A DNA stretch of 64,000 nucleotides from Oscillospiraceae bacterium (GTDB lineage: Bacteria; Bacillota; Clostridia; Oscillospirales; Oscillospiraceae), in the NCBI GenBank assembly GCA_902795345.1, contig CADBKO010000003.1, positions 62,001-126,000 of the forward strand. Direction: 5' to 3'. How positions within the stretch are numbered: position 1 is the stretch's first letter; each line of letters begins with the position of its first letter. Below are positions 34,517 to 42,744 of this stretch, piece by piece. The translations under genes and the position numbers were made by a program. Below the pieces are notes generated by a model. The model saw only the letters and a list, made by a program, of their open reading frames with translations, ran no database searches and was not told where the DNA came from.

Positions 34517-36016
34517 TTATAGCTTTATCTTTTTCCATTTGCCCGTGTTGTAGCGCCACATGATGATGAGGCTGCGGGCGATCTGGTCCGCCGCCACGGC
34601 GATCCACGCACCGGTGAGCTCCATGTGCAGCAGCGTCACCAGCAGATAGGCCAGAGCCGTGCGGATGCCCACGATGGTAATGAGCATCACCATGGCGGTG
34701 AAGCGGGTGTCCCCCGCGCCCCGGAGGGAACCGCCCAGGATGAACTGGTTGGCCTGGAAGGGCTGGAGGATCGCCACAAAGATCATGATGTAAGAGCCCA
34801 GGGCGAGCAACTCCGCGTCCTTGTTGTAGAGGCCCACCAGGAAGCGGCGGAAGAGGAAGAAGAGGATGCCGATGACGAAGGCGGCGGCCAGGCCGAAGTT
34901 GCGGCAGCGGCGGCTGTAATGCTCCGCCATGTCGGGCCGCTTCTTTCCAAGGCTCTGGCCCACCAGGGCGGTGGAGGACACGGCGAAGCCCTGGCCGATC
35001 ATGAAGGACATGGACTGGATGTTCATGCAGATCATGTGGGTGGCGAACTGGACGCTGCCCAGGGAGGTGACGGTGCGGGTGAAGATGATCATACCGACAC
35101 GCATGAACAGCTGTTCGACCACGCTGGGGACGCCCACCTTCACGATGCCGGAAACGGTGTCTTTCTCAAAGGAAAGCAGATGCTTCATGTGCATGGTGCA
35201 GTAGAAGCGGCCGGAGAACACGCACCAGAGGGCGATGGCCAGGGCCACGGTCTGCCCGATGCCGGTGGCGATGGAGGCGCCCACCACCTCCAGGCGGGGG
35301 AAACCCCAGTGACCGTTGATGAGCAGCCAGTTGAAGCAGATATTCACCAGGTTGGCGATGGTGTTGTAGACCATGCTGGGCTTGGCCTGCCCCGTGCCCT
35401 TCAGGGCTGCGGTGATGGTGCTGGCGATGGCCAGGGTGGGGAAGAACAGGAACTGCACCTGAAGGTAGCGGGTGCCTGCCAGAAGCACGTCCGGCTCCAG
35501 ACCTTCGTTTGCCATGAAGCGCACCATAGGTTCCGACAGGGCATAGCCCAGAATGGCGCTGACCACGCCGATGAAAGTGACCAGGACCATGCATTGCCGC
35601 AGGATGCGGTCCGCCTTTTCCCGGTCCTGGCGGCCCCGGGCCCGGGAGATCATGGCGGTGGTGCCGGTGTTCAGAGCCATGATGAGGTTCATGAAGATGA
35701 ATCTCGGCTGGGTCGCCAGGCCCACGGCGCTGATGGCCCAGTCGCCCAAGTTCCCCACCATCATATTGTCCACCATGCTGACGAGGCTGGTGAGGAACAG
35801 CTCGCAGAGGGAGGGCCAGGCAATCTGGATGATGTCCCGGTAAAGCTCCCGGTTTTCGATGGTGTCCGGCAGGCTCCGCCGCTCCCTGCGGCTCTTGCGG
35901 AATTCCGCCTCCAGGGTTTCGTCCGTCCCCGGCGGCAGCTTATCCAGGGTGATGGGCTTCACCCTTTTTTGCGCTTTCTTTTCTTCTTCCATCTCGGACA
36001 GAAATCCCTTTCCCAT
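34517..36016 (-). CDS. MATE family multidrug efflux transporter
   Basis: The 499-residue protein has twelve predicted membrane helices in two halves, with MATE marks such as IAWPSLCELFLTSLVSMVDNMMVG at the first helix and NTIANLVNICFNWLLI near the middle. MATE proteins export cationic compounds using sodium or proton gradients. A charged N-terminal extension of about 55 residues precedes the first helix, longer than usual for the family. The start at 36016 is followed upstream by a T/A-rich purine site on the coding strand and a promoter. Substrate cannot be inferred. Confidence 0.9.
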   Translation of the reverse strand: MGKGFLSEMEEEKKAQKRVKPITLDKLPPGTDETLEAEFRKSRRERRSLPDTIENRELYRDIIQIAWPSLCELFLTSLVSMVDNMMVGNLGDWAISAVGLATQPRFIFMNLIMALNTGTTAMISRARGRQDREKADRILRQCMVLVTFIGVVSAILGYALSEPMVRFMANEGLEPDVLLAGTRYLQVQFLFFPTLAIASTITAALKGTGQAKPSMVYNTIANLVNICFNWLLINGHWGFPRLEVVGASIATGIGQTVALAIALWCVFSGRFYCTMHMKHLLSFEKDTVSGIVKVGVPSVVEQLFMRVGMIIFTRTVTSLGSVQFATHMICMNIQSMSFMIGQGFAVSSTALVGQSLGKKRPDMAEHYSRRCRNFGLAAAFVIGILFFLFRRFLVGLYNKDAELLALGSYIMIFVAILQPFQANQFILGGSLRGAGDTRFTAMVMLITIVGIRTALAYLLVTLLHMELTGAWIAVAADQIARSLIIMWRYNTGKWKKIKL

Positions 36017-36036
36017 TCTTTTCTTTCTTTTAACCT

Positions 36037-36065
36037 ATTGTAGCACAGCAGGAACGGAAATGGAA
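36037..36065 (-). promoter_or_regulatory. Promoter of the MATE gene
   Basis: On the minus strand TTCCAT (36060-36065) and TACAAT (36037-36042) are 17 bases apart. Confidence 0.5.
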
Positions 36066-36094
36066 TACATAGTATGCTCCTCTTTTGCGAATAA

Positions 36095-36126
36095 GAACCG
36101 GGACCGGCGTTCGCCGGTCCCGGTTC
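36095..36126 (-). terminator. Hairpin after glnS, probable terminator
   Basis: GAACCGGGACCGGCG pairs with CGCCGGTCCCGGTTC-type sequence in a 15-base stem, followed by TTATTC on the minus strand. Its right arm is repeated directly at 36224-36237, and another hairpin, GTGAAGGGGG/CCCCCTTCAC, lies at 36177-36204. The 232-base gap between glnS and the MATE gene holds only these and the MATE promoter. Confidence 0.5.
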
Positions 36127-36249
36127 AGCCTGTAGACAAACCCTTTTGGCGGAGTTTCGATAAGCATGGGGGATTTGTGAAGGGGGACGGGAATCCCCCT
36201 TCACGTTATATCCTTGCAAAATGTTCGCCGGTCCCGGCTGAGACTTGCT

Positions 36250-37932
36250 TTATTTCTTGTAGCTGTCTTTCAGGGCCACGACCCGGTTGAAGACCAGGTG
36301 GTCGGGCCTGCACTCCGTATCGGGGCAGAAGTAGCCGGTGCGGAGGAACTGGAAGCCCTTGGCGGACTGGCAGCGTTCCGGTGCGCGGGCTTCGGCAAGG
36401 CAGGCCTCCAGCTTGCAGTCCTCCAGGGTGATGAGACTGCTGGGATTCAGGTAATCCATGAAATCCTTCCCCGCGCCGTCGGGGTCCAGGTCGCTGAACA
36501 GGCTGTCGTAAAGCCGGACCTCGGCATTGATGGCGGTGGCCTCGTCCACCCAATGGATGGTGCCCTTGATCTTCCGCCCGTCGGCAGGATCGCCGCCCCG
36601 GGAATCGGGATCATACTCGCAAAGGACCTCCGTGATGTGGCCCTTCCGGTTCTTCACGCAGCCGGTGCAGCGGACCACATAGGCCCCTTTGAGGCGCACT
36701 TCGTTGCCGGGGTAGAGACGGTTGTATTTCTTCGGCGGCACTTCCTCGAAATCCGTGTTTTCGATCCAGAGGTGGCGGGAGAAGCTGACGGAGCGGACGC
36801 CCTCCTCGGGTTTCAAGGGGTTGTTCTCGATCAGCACCGTCTCGCTCTTGCCTTCGGGGTAATTCGTGACCGTCAGGCGCACGGGATGCAGGACCGCCAT
36901 GACCCGGGGAGCGCTCTCATTCAGATCTTCCCGGACGCAGCTTTCCAGGAAAGCCCAGTCCACGGTGGAGTCCACCTTGGCCACGCCGATGCGGTCACAG
37001 AAATTGCGGATGGATTTGGCCGTATAGCCCCGGCGGCGAAGACCGCAGAGGGTGGGCATGCGGGGATCGTCCCAGCCGGAGACCACCTTGTCCTCCACCA
37101 GCTTGCGCAGCTTCCGCTTGCTCATGACGGTGTAGTTGATGCCCAGGCGGGCAAATTCGATCTGGCGGGGCTTGACGCCGGGCAGATCCACGTTTTCCAC
37201 CACCCAGTCATAGAGGGGCCGGTGTTCCTCATATTCCAGGGAGCAGAGGGAGTGGGTGATGCCCTCGATGGCGTCCTGGATGGGGTGGGCGAAATCATAC
37301 ATGGGGAAGATGCACCATTTGGTGCCCTGCCGGTGATGCTCGATATAGCGGATGCGGTAGAGCACCGGGTCCCGCAGGTTGAAGTTGCCGCTGGCGAGGT
37401 CGATCTTCGCCCGCAGGGTCATGCTGCCCTCGGCAAATTCCCCCTTCTTCATCCGCTCGAAGAGGTCCAGGGATTCCTCGATGGGCCGGTCCCGCCAGGG
37501 CGAGACGGCGGGCACGCCGATGTCGCCGCGGTTGAGCTTGAATTCCTCGGGGCTCAGCTCGCAGACATAGGCCAGGCCCTTCCGGATGAGTCCGACGGCC
37601 AGCTCATAGGTCTGCTGGAAGTAGTCGCTGCCGTAGAAGAAGCGGTCCCCCCAGTCGAAGCCCAGCCAGTGGATGTCGTCCTGGATGGCCTCCACATACT
37701 CCGTGTCTTCCTTGGCAGGGTTGGTGTCGTCCATCCGGAGATTGGCGATGCCGCCGAATTTCTCCGCCGTCCCGAAGTCGATGCAGAGGGCCTTGGCATG
37801 GCCGATGTGCAGATAACCGTTGGGCTCCGGCGGGAAGCGGGTGTGGACCTGCTGGCCCTCGAAGCGGCCGCCGGGCGCAACGTCCTCGGCCACGAACTGT
37901 TCGATAAAATTCCTGCTTTCGCTGGTATCCAT
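36250..37932 (-). CDS. glnS: Glutaminyl-tRNA synthetase
   Basis: The 560-residue class I synthetase charges tRNA-Gln. The ATP-site HIGH motif appears in PPEPNGYLHIGHAKA and the KMSKS counterpart as VMSKRKLRKLV. Most Bacillota make Gln-tRNA by the GatCAB amidation route, and the clostridial glnS genes are generally thought to be acquired. I placed the start at ATG 37932, with GGGGGA upstream; the frame stays open far upstream, through the leader, but without a site. A dedicated promoter and a 157-base leader with a short Gln-rich reading frame and a terminator-like hairpin suggest attenuation control. The gene diverges from valS. Confidence 0.93.
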   Translation of the reverse strand: MDTSESRNFIEQFVAEDVAPGGRFEGQQVHTRFPPEPNGYLHIGHAKALCIDFGTAEKFGGIANLRMDDTNPAKEDTEYVEAIQDDIHWLGFDWGDRFFYGSDYFQQTYELAVGLIRKGLAYVCELSPEEFKLNRGDIGVPAVSPWRDRPIEESLDLFERMKKGEFAEGSMTLRAKIDLASGNFNLRDPVLYRIRYIEHHRQGTKWCIFPMYDFAHPIQDAIEGITHSLCSLEYEEHRPLYDWVVENVDLPGVKPRQIEFARLGINYTVMSKRKLRKLVEDKVVSGWDDPRMPTLCGLRRRGYTAKSIRNFCDRIGVAKVDSTVDWAFLESCVREDLNESAPRVMAVLHPVRLTVTNYPEGKSETVLIENNPLKPEEGVRSVSFSRHLWIENTDFEEVPPKKYNRLYPGNEVRLKGAYVVRCTGCVKNRKGHITEVLCEYDPDSRGGDPADGRKIKGTIHWVDEATAINAEVRLYDSLFSDLDPDGAGKDFMDYLNPSSLITLEDCKLEACLAEARAPERCQSAKGFQFLRTGYFCPDTECRPDHLVFNRVVALKDSYKK

Positions 37933-37944
37933 GAGACTTTCCCC

Positions 37945-37981
37945 CAAAGATAGAAAATCGGCATGGCGCAGAGCCATACCG
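37945..37981 (-). terminator. Terminator-like hairpin directly upstream of glnS
   Basis: In the minus-strand RNA a nine-base stem CGGTATGGC/GCCATGCCG (one G-U pair) with a five-base loop is followed by ATTTTCTATCTTT. The G-U pair would be a C-A mismatch on the plus strand, so the structure fits transcription toward glnS. It lies 27 bases before the glnS start, downstream of the leader reading frame. Confidence 0.6.
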
Positions 37982-38018
37982 CAGTCAGGACCGGATTCCG
38001 GACAGGGAAGGATGCAGC

Positions 38019-38066
38019 CTATTTGAGCAAATAAGGCCGCTGCTGTCGAAAGACAAACAAAGTCAT
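38019..38066 (-). CDS. Candidate glnS leader peptide with tandem Gln codons
   Basis: The reading frame encodes MTLFVFRQQRPYLLK and ends with TAG. AGGAGAAGGA lies a few bases before its ATG, a stronger site than that of glnS itself. Residues 8-9 are consecutive CAG Gln codons. It begins about 23 bases after the predicted transcription start and ends 37 bases before the terminator-like hairpin. The arrangement is that of ribosome-mediated attenuation leaders such as those of trp, his and pheST. Whether it is translated is not known. Confidence 0.5.
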   Translation of the reverse strand: MTLFVFRQQRPYLLK

Positions 38067-38095
38067 GACTTCCTTCTCCTTCCATCGGTACGGAT

Positions 38096-38124
38096 AATGT
38101 AACATAGCAAAAAGCGCCTGTCAA
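38096..38124 (-). promoter_or_regulatory. Promoter of glnS
   Basis: On the minus strand TTGACA (38119-38124) and TACATT (38096-38101) are 17 bases apart. It diverges from the valS promoter 40 bases away. Confidence 0.7.
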
Positions 38125-38165
38125 GAATTCCGGGCAAACCGGCGCGATTTTGTAGGCCGCCGCCC

Positions 38166-38194
38166 TTGACAAAAGAGCGGAACTGCGGTATACT
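38166..38194 (+). promoter_or_regulatory. Promoter of valS
   Basis: TTGACA (38166-38171) and TATACT (38189-38194) are 17 bases apart, followed by the T-box leader. Confidence 0.75.
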
Positions 38195-38204
38195 CCCGCC
38201 AATA

Positions 38205-38452
38205 AAGGCGATGAAGGGGAAGAGTAAGCGTTTGTTTCGGCTCAGAGAGAAGGCGGTGGGTGCAAGCCTTTGCCGGGATCACGCCGAAGGTCGCCCCCGA
38301 GCTGCGGTCTGAACGCCGGATAGGTCAGTAGGCGCCGACGGGTGCTCCCGTTACCGGGCGAAGCCGTAAAACATTCTGCGTGCGGCGAAGTGAGAAATCC
38401 GGGTGGTACCGCGGAAGAGATTTCCGCCCCGTGCATTCTGCACGGGGTTTTT
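38205..38452 (+). promoter_or_regulatory. T-box leader of valS
   Basis: The T-box sequence GGGTGGTACCGCG is at 38401-38413 and is followed by the terminator CCCCGTGCA/TGCACGGGG plus TTTTT at 38427-38452; an antiterminator can form between the T-box and the terminator's 5' side. An AGAGAG-GGTGG-like Stem I start is seen near 38246-38262. A GTC triplet at 38307-38309 is a candidate Val specifier. Uncharged tRNA-Val should allow read-through into valS. Confidence 0.9.
38427..38452 (+). terminator. T-box terminator
   Basis: A nine-base stem CCCCGTGCA/TGCACGGGG with a three-base loop and a T tract ends the T-box leader. Confidence 0.85.
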
Positions 38453-38476
38453 CTGTTTGTTTGGAAGGAGAAAGCT

Positions 38477-41107
38477 ATGAGAGAACTGCCGAAGACTTAT
38501 GATCCCAAGAGCGTGGAGGACGCCATCTATCAGATGTGGCTGGACGGGGGTTATTTCAAGGGTCAGAGGGACCCCGGTAAAAAGCCCTTCACCATCGTCA
38601 TGCCGCCCCCCAACGTCACCGGCCAGCTGCACATGGGCCATGCCATGGACTGCACGCTGCAGGACATCCTGATCCGCTTCAAGCGGATGCAGGGCTATGC
38701 CGCCCTCTGGCTTCCCGGCGTGGACCATGCAGGCATCGCCACCCAGATCAAGGTGGAGGAGGAGCTGCGCAAGGAAGGCCTGACCCGCTATGACCTGGGC
38801 CGGGAGAAGTTTCTGGAGAAGGTCTGGGACTGGAAGCGGAAATACGGGGATCGCATCGTCATGCAGCAGCGGATTCTGGGCTCCTCCTGCGACTGGGACA
38901 GGCACCGCTTCACCATGGACGAGGGCTGCTCCAGGGCCGTGCGCACTGTCTTCGTGAATCTGTTCAAGAAAGGCCTCATCTACCGGGGCAGCCGCATCAT
39001 CAACTGGTGCCCCCACTGCACCACCGCCCTTAGTGACGCGGAGGTGGAATATGTGGACAAGCCCGGCCATCTGTGGCACATCCGCTATCCTCTCAGCGAC
39101 GGCAGCGGCTATGTGGTGGTGGCCACCACCCGGCCCGAGACCATGCTGGGCGACACCGGCGTGGCCGTGAATCCGGAGGACGAGCGCTATAAGGATATCG
39201 TGGGCAAGACCTGCATCCTGCCCCTGGTAGGCCGGGAAATGCCCATCGTGGCCGACGAGTATGTGGAAAAGGACTTCGGCACCGGCTGCGTGAAGATGAC
39301 CCCCGCCCACGACCCCAACGACTTCGAGGTCGGCTTGCGGCACAACCTGGAGGTCATCCGGGTGCTGGACGACAACGGCCGCGTCAACGCCGAGGGCGGC
39401 AAGTACGAGGGCCTGGATCGCTACGAGGCCCGGAAGCAGATCATTGCCGACCTGGAAGCCGGCGGCTGGCTGGTGAAGACCGAGGACTACGCCCACAACG
39501 TAGGCACCTGCTACCGCTGCCACAGCGACGTGGAGCCCATCATCTCCGCCCAGTGGTTCGTGAAGATGGGCCCCCTGGTGGGGCCCGCTATCGACGCGGT
39601 GAAGAGCGGACGCACCAAGTTCGTGCCGGAGCGTTTCAGCAAGAACTATATCAACTGGATGGAGGGCCTTCACGACTGGTGTATCTCCCGCCAGCTCTGG
39701 TGGGGCCACCAGATCCCCGTGTGGTACTGCGCCGACTGCGGCCATATGACCTGCAGCATGGAGGATCCCACGGAATGTGAAGCCTGCCACTCCAAGAATA
39801 TTGAACGGGACCCCGACGTGCTGGACACCTGGTTTTCCAGCGCCCTCTGGCCCTTCGAGACCCTGGGCTGGCCGGAAAAGACGGAGGACCTGGATTACTT
39901 CTATCCCACGGACGTGTTGGTGACCGGCTATGACATCATCACCTTCTGGGTGAGCCGCATGATCTTCTCCGGCTGCGAGCATACGGGGCAGACCCCCTTC
40001 CATACCGTGCTGATCCACGGCCTGGTGCGGGACGACAAGGGGCGCAAGATGTCCAAGTCCCTGGGCAACGGCATCGACCCCCTGGAGATGGTGGAGCAGT
40101 ACGGGGCCGACGCCCTGCGCATGAACATGATCACCGGCAACAGCCCCGGAAACGACATGCGCTTCTTCACCGAGCGCTGCGAGGCCATGCGCAACTTCGC
40201 AAACAAGCTGTGGAATGCCTCCCGCTTTGTGATGATGAACCTTTCGGTGGAGGATAACGCCCTTCCCAAGGAGCTGAAGCTGGAGGATAAGTGGATCCTC
40301 ACCAAGCTCACCCGCCTTATCCGGGAAGCCACGGAGAACATGGAGAAATATGAGCTGGGCGTGGCCGTGGCGAAGATCTACGACTTCATCTGGGACAGCT
40401 ACTGCGACTGGTATATCGAGCTGACCAAGTCCCGCCTGCAGAGCGGGGACGAAGGTAGCAGCGAGAGCGCCCAGCGGGTGCTCCTCTGGGTGCTGACCGA
40501 GGTGCTGAAGCTGCTGCACCCCTATATGCCCTTCATCACCGAGGAGATCTGGCAGGCCCTGCCCCACGAGGGCGAAGCCCTCATGGTGGCCTCCTGGCCC
40601 ACGGCGGACGAAACCCTGGAGTTCCCCGAGGAGGAAGCGGAGATGGAGCGGGTCATGGCGGCCATCAAGGCCGTGCGCACCCTGCGGGCGGAAAAGAACG
40701 TGCCCCCCTCCAAAAAGACCAGCATGACCGTGGAGACCGCCCATCCCGACAGCTATCGGGACGGGGAAGCCTTCCTGAAGCGCCTGGCCTCCGCCAGCGA
40801 AGTGCATATCACCACCGAGCCGGTCCTGGACGCCGGCGGCTGCGCCGTGGCCATCACGGAGGATGCCCGGGTCTATCTGCCCCTGGCGGAGCTGGTGGAC
40901 GTGGAGAAGGAGCTCCAGCGCATCGCCAAGGAGCTGAAAAAGGCGGAAGGCCAGGCTGCGGGGATGAAAGCGAAGCTCGCTAACGAAGCCTTCCTCTCCA
41001 AAGCGCCGGAGCAAGTCGTGGCCGCGGAGCGGGAAAAAGCCCGCAAGCTGGACGCTCTGGTGGAAAACCTGCGGGAAAGCGAGGCAAAACTTCGCGCACT
41101 CCGTTGA
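38477..41107 (+). CDS. valS: Valyl-tRNA synthetase
   Basis: The 876-residue class I synthetase charges tRNA-Val. The HIGH motif is in PPPNVTGQLHMGHAMD and the KMSKS motif in KGRKMSKSLGNGIDPLEM. The editing (CP1) domain is present with TTRPETMLGDTGVAVNPED. The anticodon-binding region and the C-terminal coiled-coil arm (about 810-876) complete the bacterial ValRS plan. The ATG has GGAAGGAG upstream and directly follows the T-box leader. Confidence 0.96.
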   Translation: MRELPKTYDPKSVEDAIYQMWLDGGYFKGQRDPGKKPFTIVMPPPNVTGQLHMGHAMDCTLQDILIRFKRMQGYAALWLPGVDHAGIATQIKVEEELRKEGLTRYDLGREKFLEKVWDWKRKYGDRIVMQQRILGSSCDWDRHRFTMDEGCSRAVRTVFVNLFKKGLIYRGSRIINWCPHCTTALSDAEVEYVDKPGHLWHIRYPLSDGSGYVVVATTRPETMLGDTGVAVNPEDERYKDIVGKTCILPLVGREMPIVADEYVEKDFGTGCVKMTPAHDPNDFEVGLRHNLEVIRVLDDNGRVNAEGGKYEGLDRYEARKQIIADLEAGGWLVKTEDYAHNVGTCYRCHSDVEPIISAQWFVKMGPLVGPAIDAVKSGRTKFVPERFSKNYINWMEGLHDWCISRQLWWGHQIPVWYCADCGHMTCSMEDPTECEACHSKNIERDPDVLDTWFSSALWPFETLGWPEKTEDLDYFYPTDVLVTGYDIITFWVSRMIFSGCEHTGQTPFHTVLIHGLVRDDKGRKMSKSLGNGIDPLEMVEQYGADALRMNMITGNSPGNDMRFFTERCEAMRNFANKLWNASRFVMMNLSVEDNALPKELKLEDKWILTKLTRLIREATENMEKYELGVAVAKIYDFIWDSYCDWYIELTKSRLQSGDEGSSESAQRVLLWVLTEVLKLLHPYMPFITEEIWQALPHEGEALMVASWPTADETLEFPEEEAEMERVMAAIKAVRTLRAEKNVPPSKKTSMTVETAHPDSYRDGEAFLKRLASASEVHITTEPVLDAGGCAVAITEDARVYLPLAELVDVEKELQRIAKELKKAEGQAAGMKAKLANEAFLSKAPEQVVAAEREKARKLDALVENLRESEAKLRALR

Positions 41108-41138
41108 TTCGACAGGTTTTATCCTTTCATTACCTTAC

Positions 41139-41178
41139 AATGGACTTGCGGTTCATAAGGCCGCAAGTCCATTTTTTT
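41139..41178 (+). terminator. Terminator of valS
   Basis: AATGGACTTGCGG pairs perfectly with CCGCAAGTCCATT and is followed by a seven-base T run. No clear spoIIA promoter was seen in the short space after it. Confidence 0.85.
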
Positions 41179-41196
41179 GTCAGCCGGAGGCATAGT

Positions 41197-41508
41197 ATGA
41201 AGATCACGGGTTCCTGCCGGGAAGGGGTGCTGACCCTTCGATTTCACGGGGAGCTGGACCACCATGTTTCCCGGGAGGCCATGGAGGCCCTTTCGGAGCG
41301 GATCGATGCATTCCTGCCCGGAAGCTGCGTGCTGGACCTTCGGGACCTCAGCTTCATGGATTCCTCCGGCATCGCCCTCATCCTGCGGGCGGAGAAGAAG
41401 ATGCGGGAGCTGGACGGCAGCCTGCGCATCTCCGGCGTGGGGGAACAGCCGCTGCGGGTGCTGCGTGCCGCGGGGACGGACAAGCGCATCCCCATAGAAT
41501 CGGAATAA
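41197..41508 (+). CDS. spoIIAA: Anti-sigma F factor antagonist SpoIIAA
   Basis: The 103-residue STAS-domain protein frees sigma F by binding SpoIIAB. The phosphorylated serine is in FMDSSGIALIL (Ser57). Length and position at the head of spoIIAA-spoIIAB-sigF make the assignment firm. The start has CCGGAGG upstream. The valS terminator lies just before it, so the operon must have its own start, but I could not fix a promoter by eye; a sigma H type element would be expected from what is known in related organisms. Confidence 0.92.
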   Translation: MKITGSCREGVLTLRFHGELDHHVSREAMEALSERIDAFLPGSCVLDLRDLSFMDSSGIALILRAEKKMRELDGSLRISGVGEQPLRVLRAAGTDKRIPIESE

Positions 41509-41520
41509 GGAGCGATACAT

Positions 41521-41958
41521 ATGTCGGCATTGAATACCGTCAAGGTGGAATTTCAGAGCCATTCGGCAAACGAGGCTTTTGCCCGCAGCTGCGCCGCCTG
41601 CTTCGCCGCCCAGCTGGACCCGACCCTGGAGGAGCTGGGGGACCTGAAGACCGCTGTCAGCGAAGCGGTGACGAACGCCGTCGTCCACGCCTACCCCGCC
41701 GAGATCGGGCGGGTGCTGATGAAGCTCCGGCTGCTGGAGGGGAATGTGCTGGAGGTGACAGTGAAGGATTGGGGCTGCGGCATACCCGACGTGGAGAAGG
41801 CTATGGAGCCTTTGTATACCACGGGCGGCGAGGAGCGCAGCGGCATGGGCTTCTCCATCATGGCCTGCTTCATGGACAAGCTGCATGTCCGAAGCGTTCC
41901 CGGGCGGGGAACCAGCGTGGTGATGCGAAAGAAGTTCTCCACCCGGGGAAAGCCGTGA
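41521..41958 (+). CDS. spoIIAB: Anti-sigma F factor, serine kinase SpoIIAB
   Basis: The 145-residue protein has the GHKL kinase fold: the N box in DLKTAVSEAVTNAVVHAY, the G1 box DWGCGIPD, and the ATP-lid region ERSGMGFSIM. It binds and inhibits sigma F and phosphorylates SpoIIAA. It follows spoIIAA by 12 bases and overlaps sigF by four. Confidence 0.93.
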   Translation: MSALNTVKVEFQSHSANEAFARSCAACFAAQLDPTLEELGDLKTAVSEAVTNAVVHAYPAEIGRVLMKLRLLEGNVLEVTVKDWGCGIPDVEKAMEPLYTTGGEERSGMGFSIMACFMDKLHVRSVPGRGTSVVMRKKFSTRGKP

Positions 41959-42665
41959 AGTCCGCCTATGCCCACGAGCTGCTGTCCGCAGCCCGGGAAG
42001 GGGACAAGCAGGCGGCGGAAACCCTGCTGGAAGCCAATTCCGGCCTCATCTGGAGCGTGGTCCGCCGTTATTACGGGCGGGGCGTCGAGGGGGACGACCT
42101 CTATCAGCTGGGCTGCGTGGGCTTCCTGAAGGCTTTGCAGACCTTCGACGAAGGCTACGGCACCCGTTTCTCCACCTATGCCGTGCCCAAGATCAGCGGG
42201 GAGATACGCCGCTTCCTGCGGGACGACGGGCCGGTGAAGCTGAGCCGCAGCGTCAAGGAACGCAGCCTCCTCATCCGCAGTGCCAGGGAAGCTCTTGCCC
42301 ATCGCCTGGGCAGGGAGCCGCGCATCAGCGAGCTCAGCGCGGAAACGGGGCTGCTGCCGGAGGAGATCGCGGACACGGAAATGGCTACGGAGGAAGTGGC
42401 CTCCCTGCAGCAGAGCTTCGGAGAAGAAGGCCTTGCCCTGCAGGACGTGATCTTCGACCCGGAGGCGGAGGAGAAGAAGCTGGACTGCCTGGCGCTGCGG
42501 GAGGCGGTTAGGCGCCTTTCGGAGAAGGAGCGGGCGGTGATCGCCCTGCGGTATTACCGGGGCCTTACCCAGTCCGCAGCCGCGAAAATACTGGGCGTCA
42601 GCCAGGTGCAGGTGTCCCGGCTGGAGCGGCGGGCGCTGCAGGACCTGCGGAAAAGACTGCAATAG
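41955..42665 (+). CDS. sigF: RNA polymerase sigma-F factor
   Basis: The 236-residue sigma-70 family protein has region 2 with DDLYQLGCVGFLKALQTFDEGYGTRFSTYA, region 3, and region 4 with LTQSAAAKILGVSQVQVSRLERRALQDL. It directs the first forespore-specific transcription programme in sporulation. The start is GTG at 41955, overlapping the spoIIAB stop as GTGA, the same coupling seen in other spoIIA operons. Confidence 0.93.
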   Translation: MKSAYAHELLSAAREGDKQAAETLLEANSGLIWSVVRRYYGRGVEGDDLYQLGCVGFLKALQTFDEGYGTRFSTYAVPKISGEIRRFLRDDGPVKLSRSVKERSLLIRSAREALAHRLGREPRISELSAETGLLPEEIADTEMATEEVASLQQSFGEEGLALQDVIFDPEAEEKKLDCLALREAVRRLSEKERAVIALRYYRGLTQSAAAKILGVSQVQVSRLERRALQDLRKRLQ

Positions 42666-42696
42666 GCTTTTCAAATCGGGGAAAATGGGATAAAAT

Positions 42697-42726
42697 GGGG
42701 TGCCTGTATTCGGGCACTCCATTTTT
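42697..42726 (+). terminator. Terminator of the spoIIA operon
   Basis: GGGGTGCC and GGCACTCC pair (one G-T) and are followed by ATTTTT. A TTTTCA/TAAAAT pair at 42668-42696 with 17-base spacing lies directly before it and could be the promoter of the helicase gene. Confidence 0.65.
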
Positions 42727-42744
42727 GACATAAAAGGACTAGCT

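Noticed and set aside
36177..36237. A mobile element or repeat family in the glnS-MATE gap
   Set aside because: The hairpins and a 14-base direct repeat are too short and local to support a transposable element; they may be terminators.
37933..38202. A longer glnS start giving a 650-residue protein
   Set aside because: The added residues run through the promoter and leader, have no family similarity, and no ribosome binding site precedes them.
38351..41014. An 887-residue open frame on the minus strand opposite valS
   Set aside because: It has the low-complexity His/Gly/Val pattern of an antisense frame; valS motifs are intact on the plus strand.
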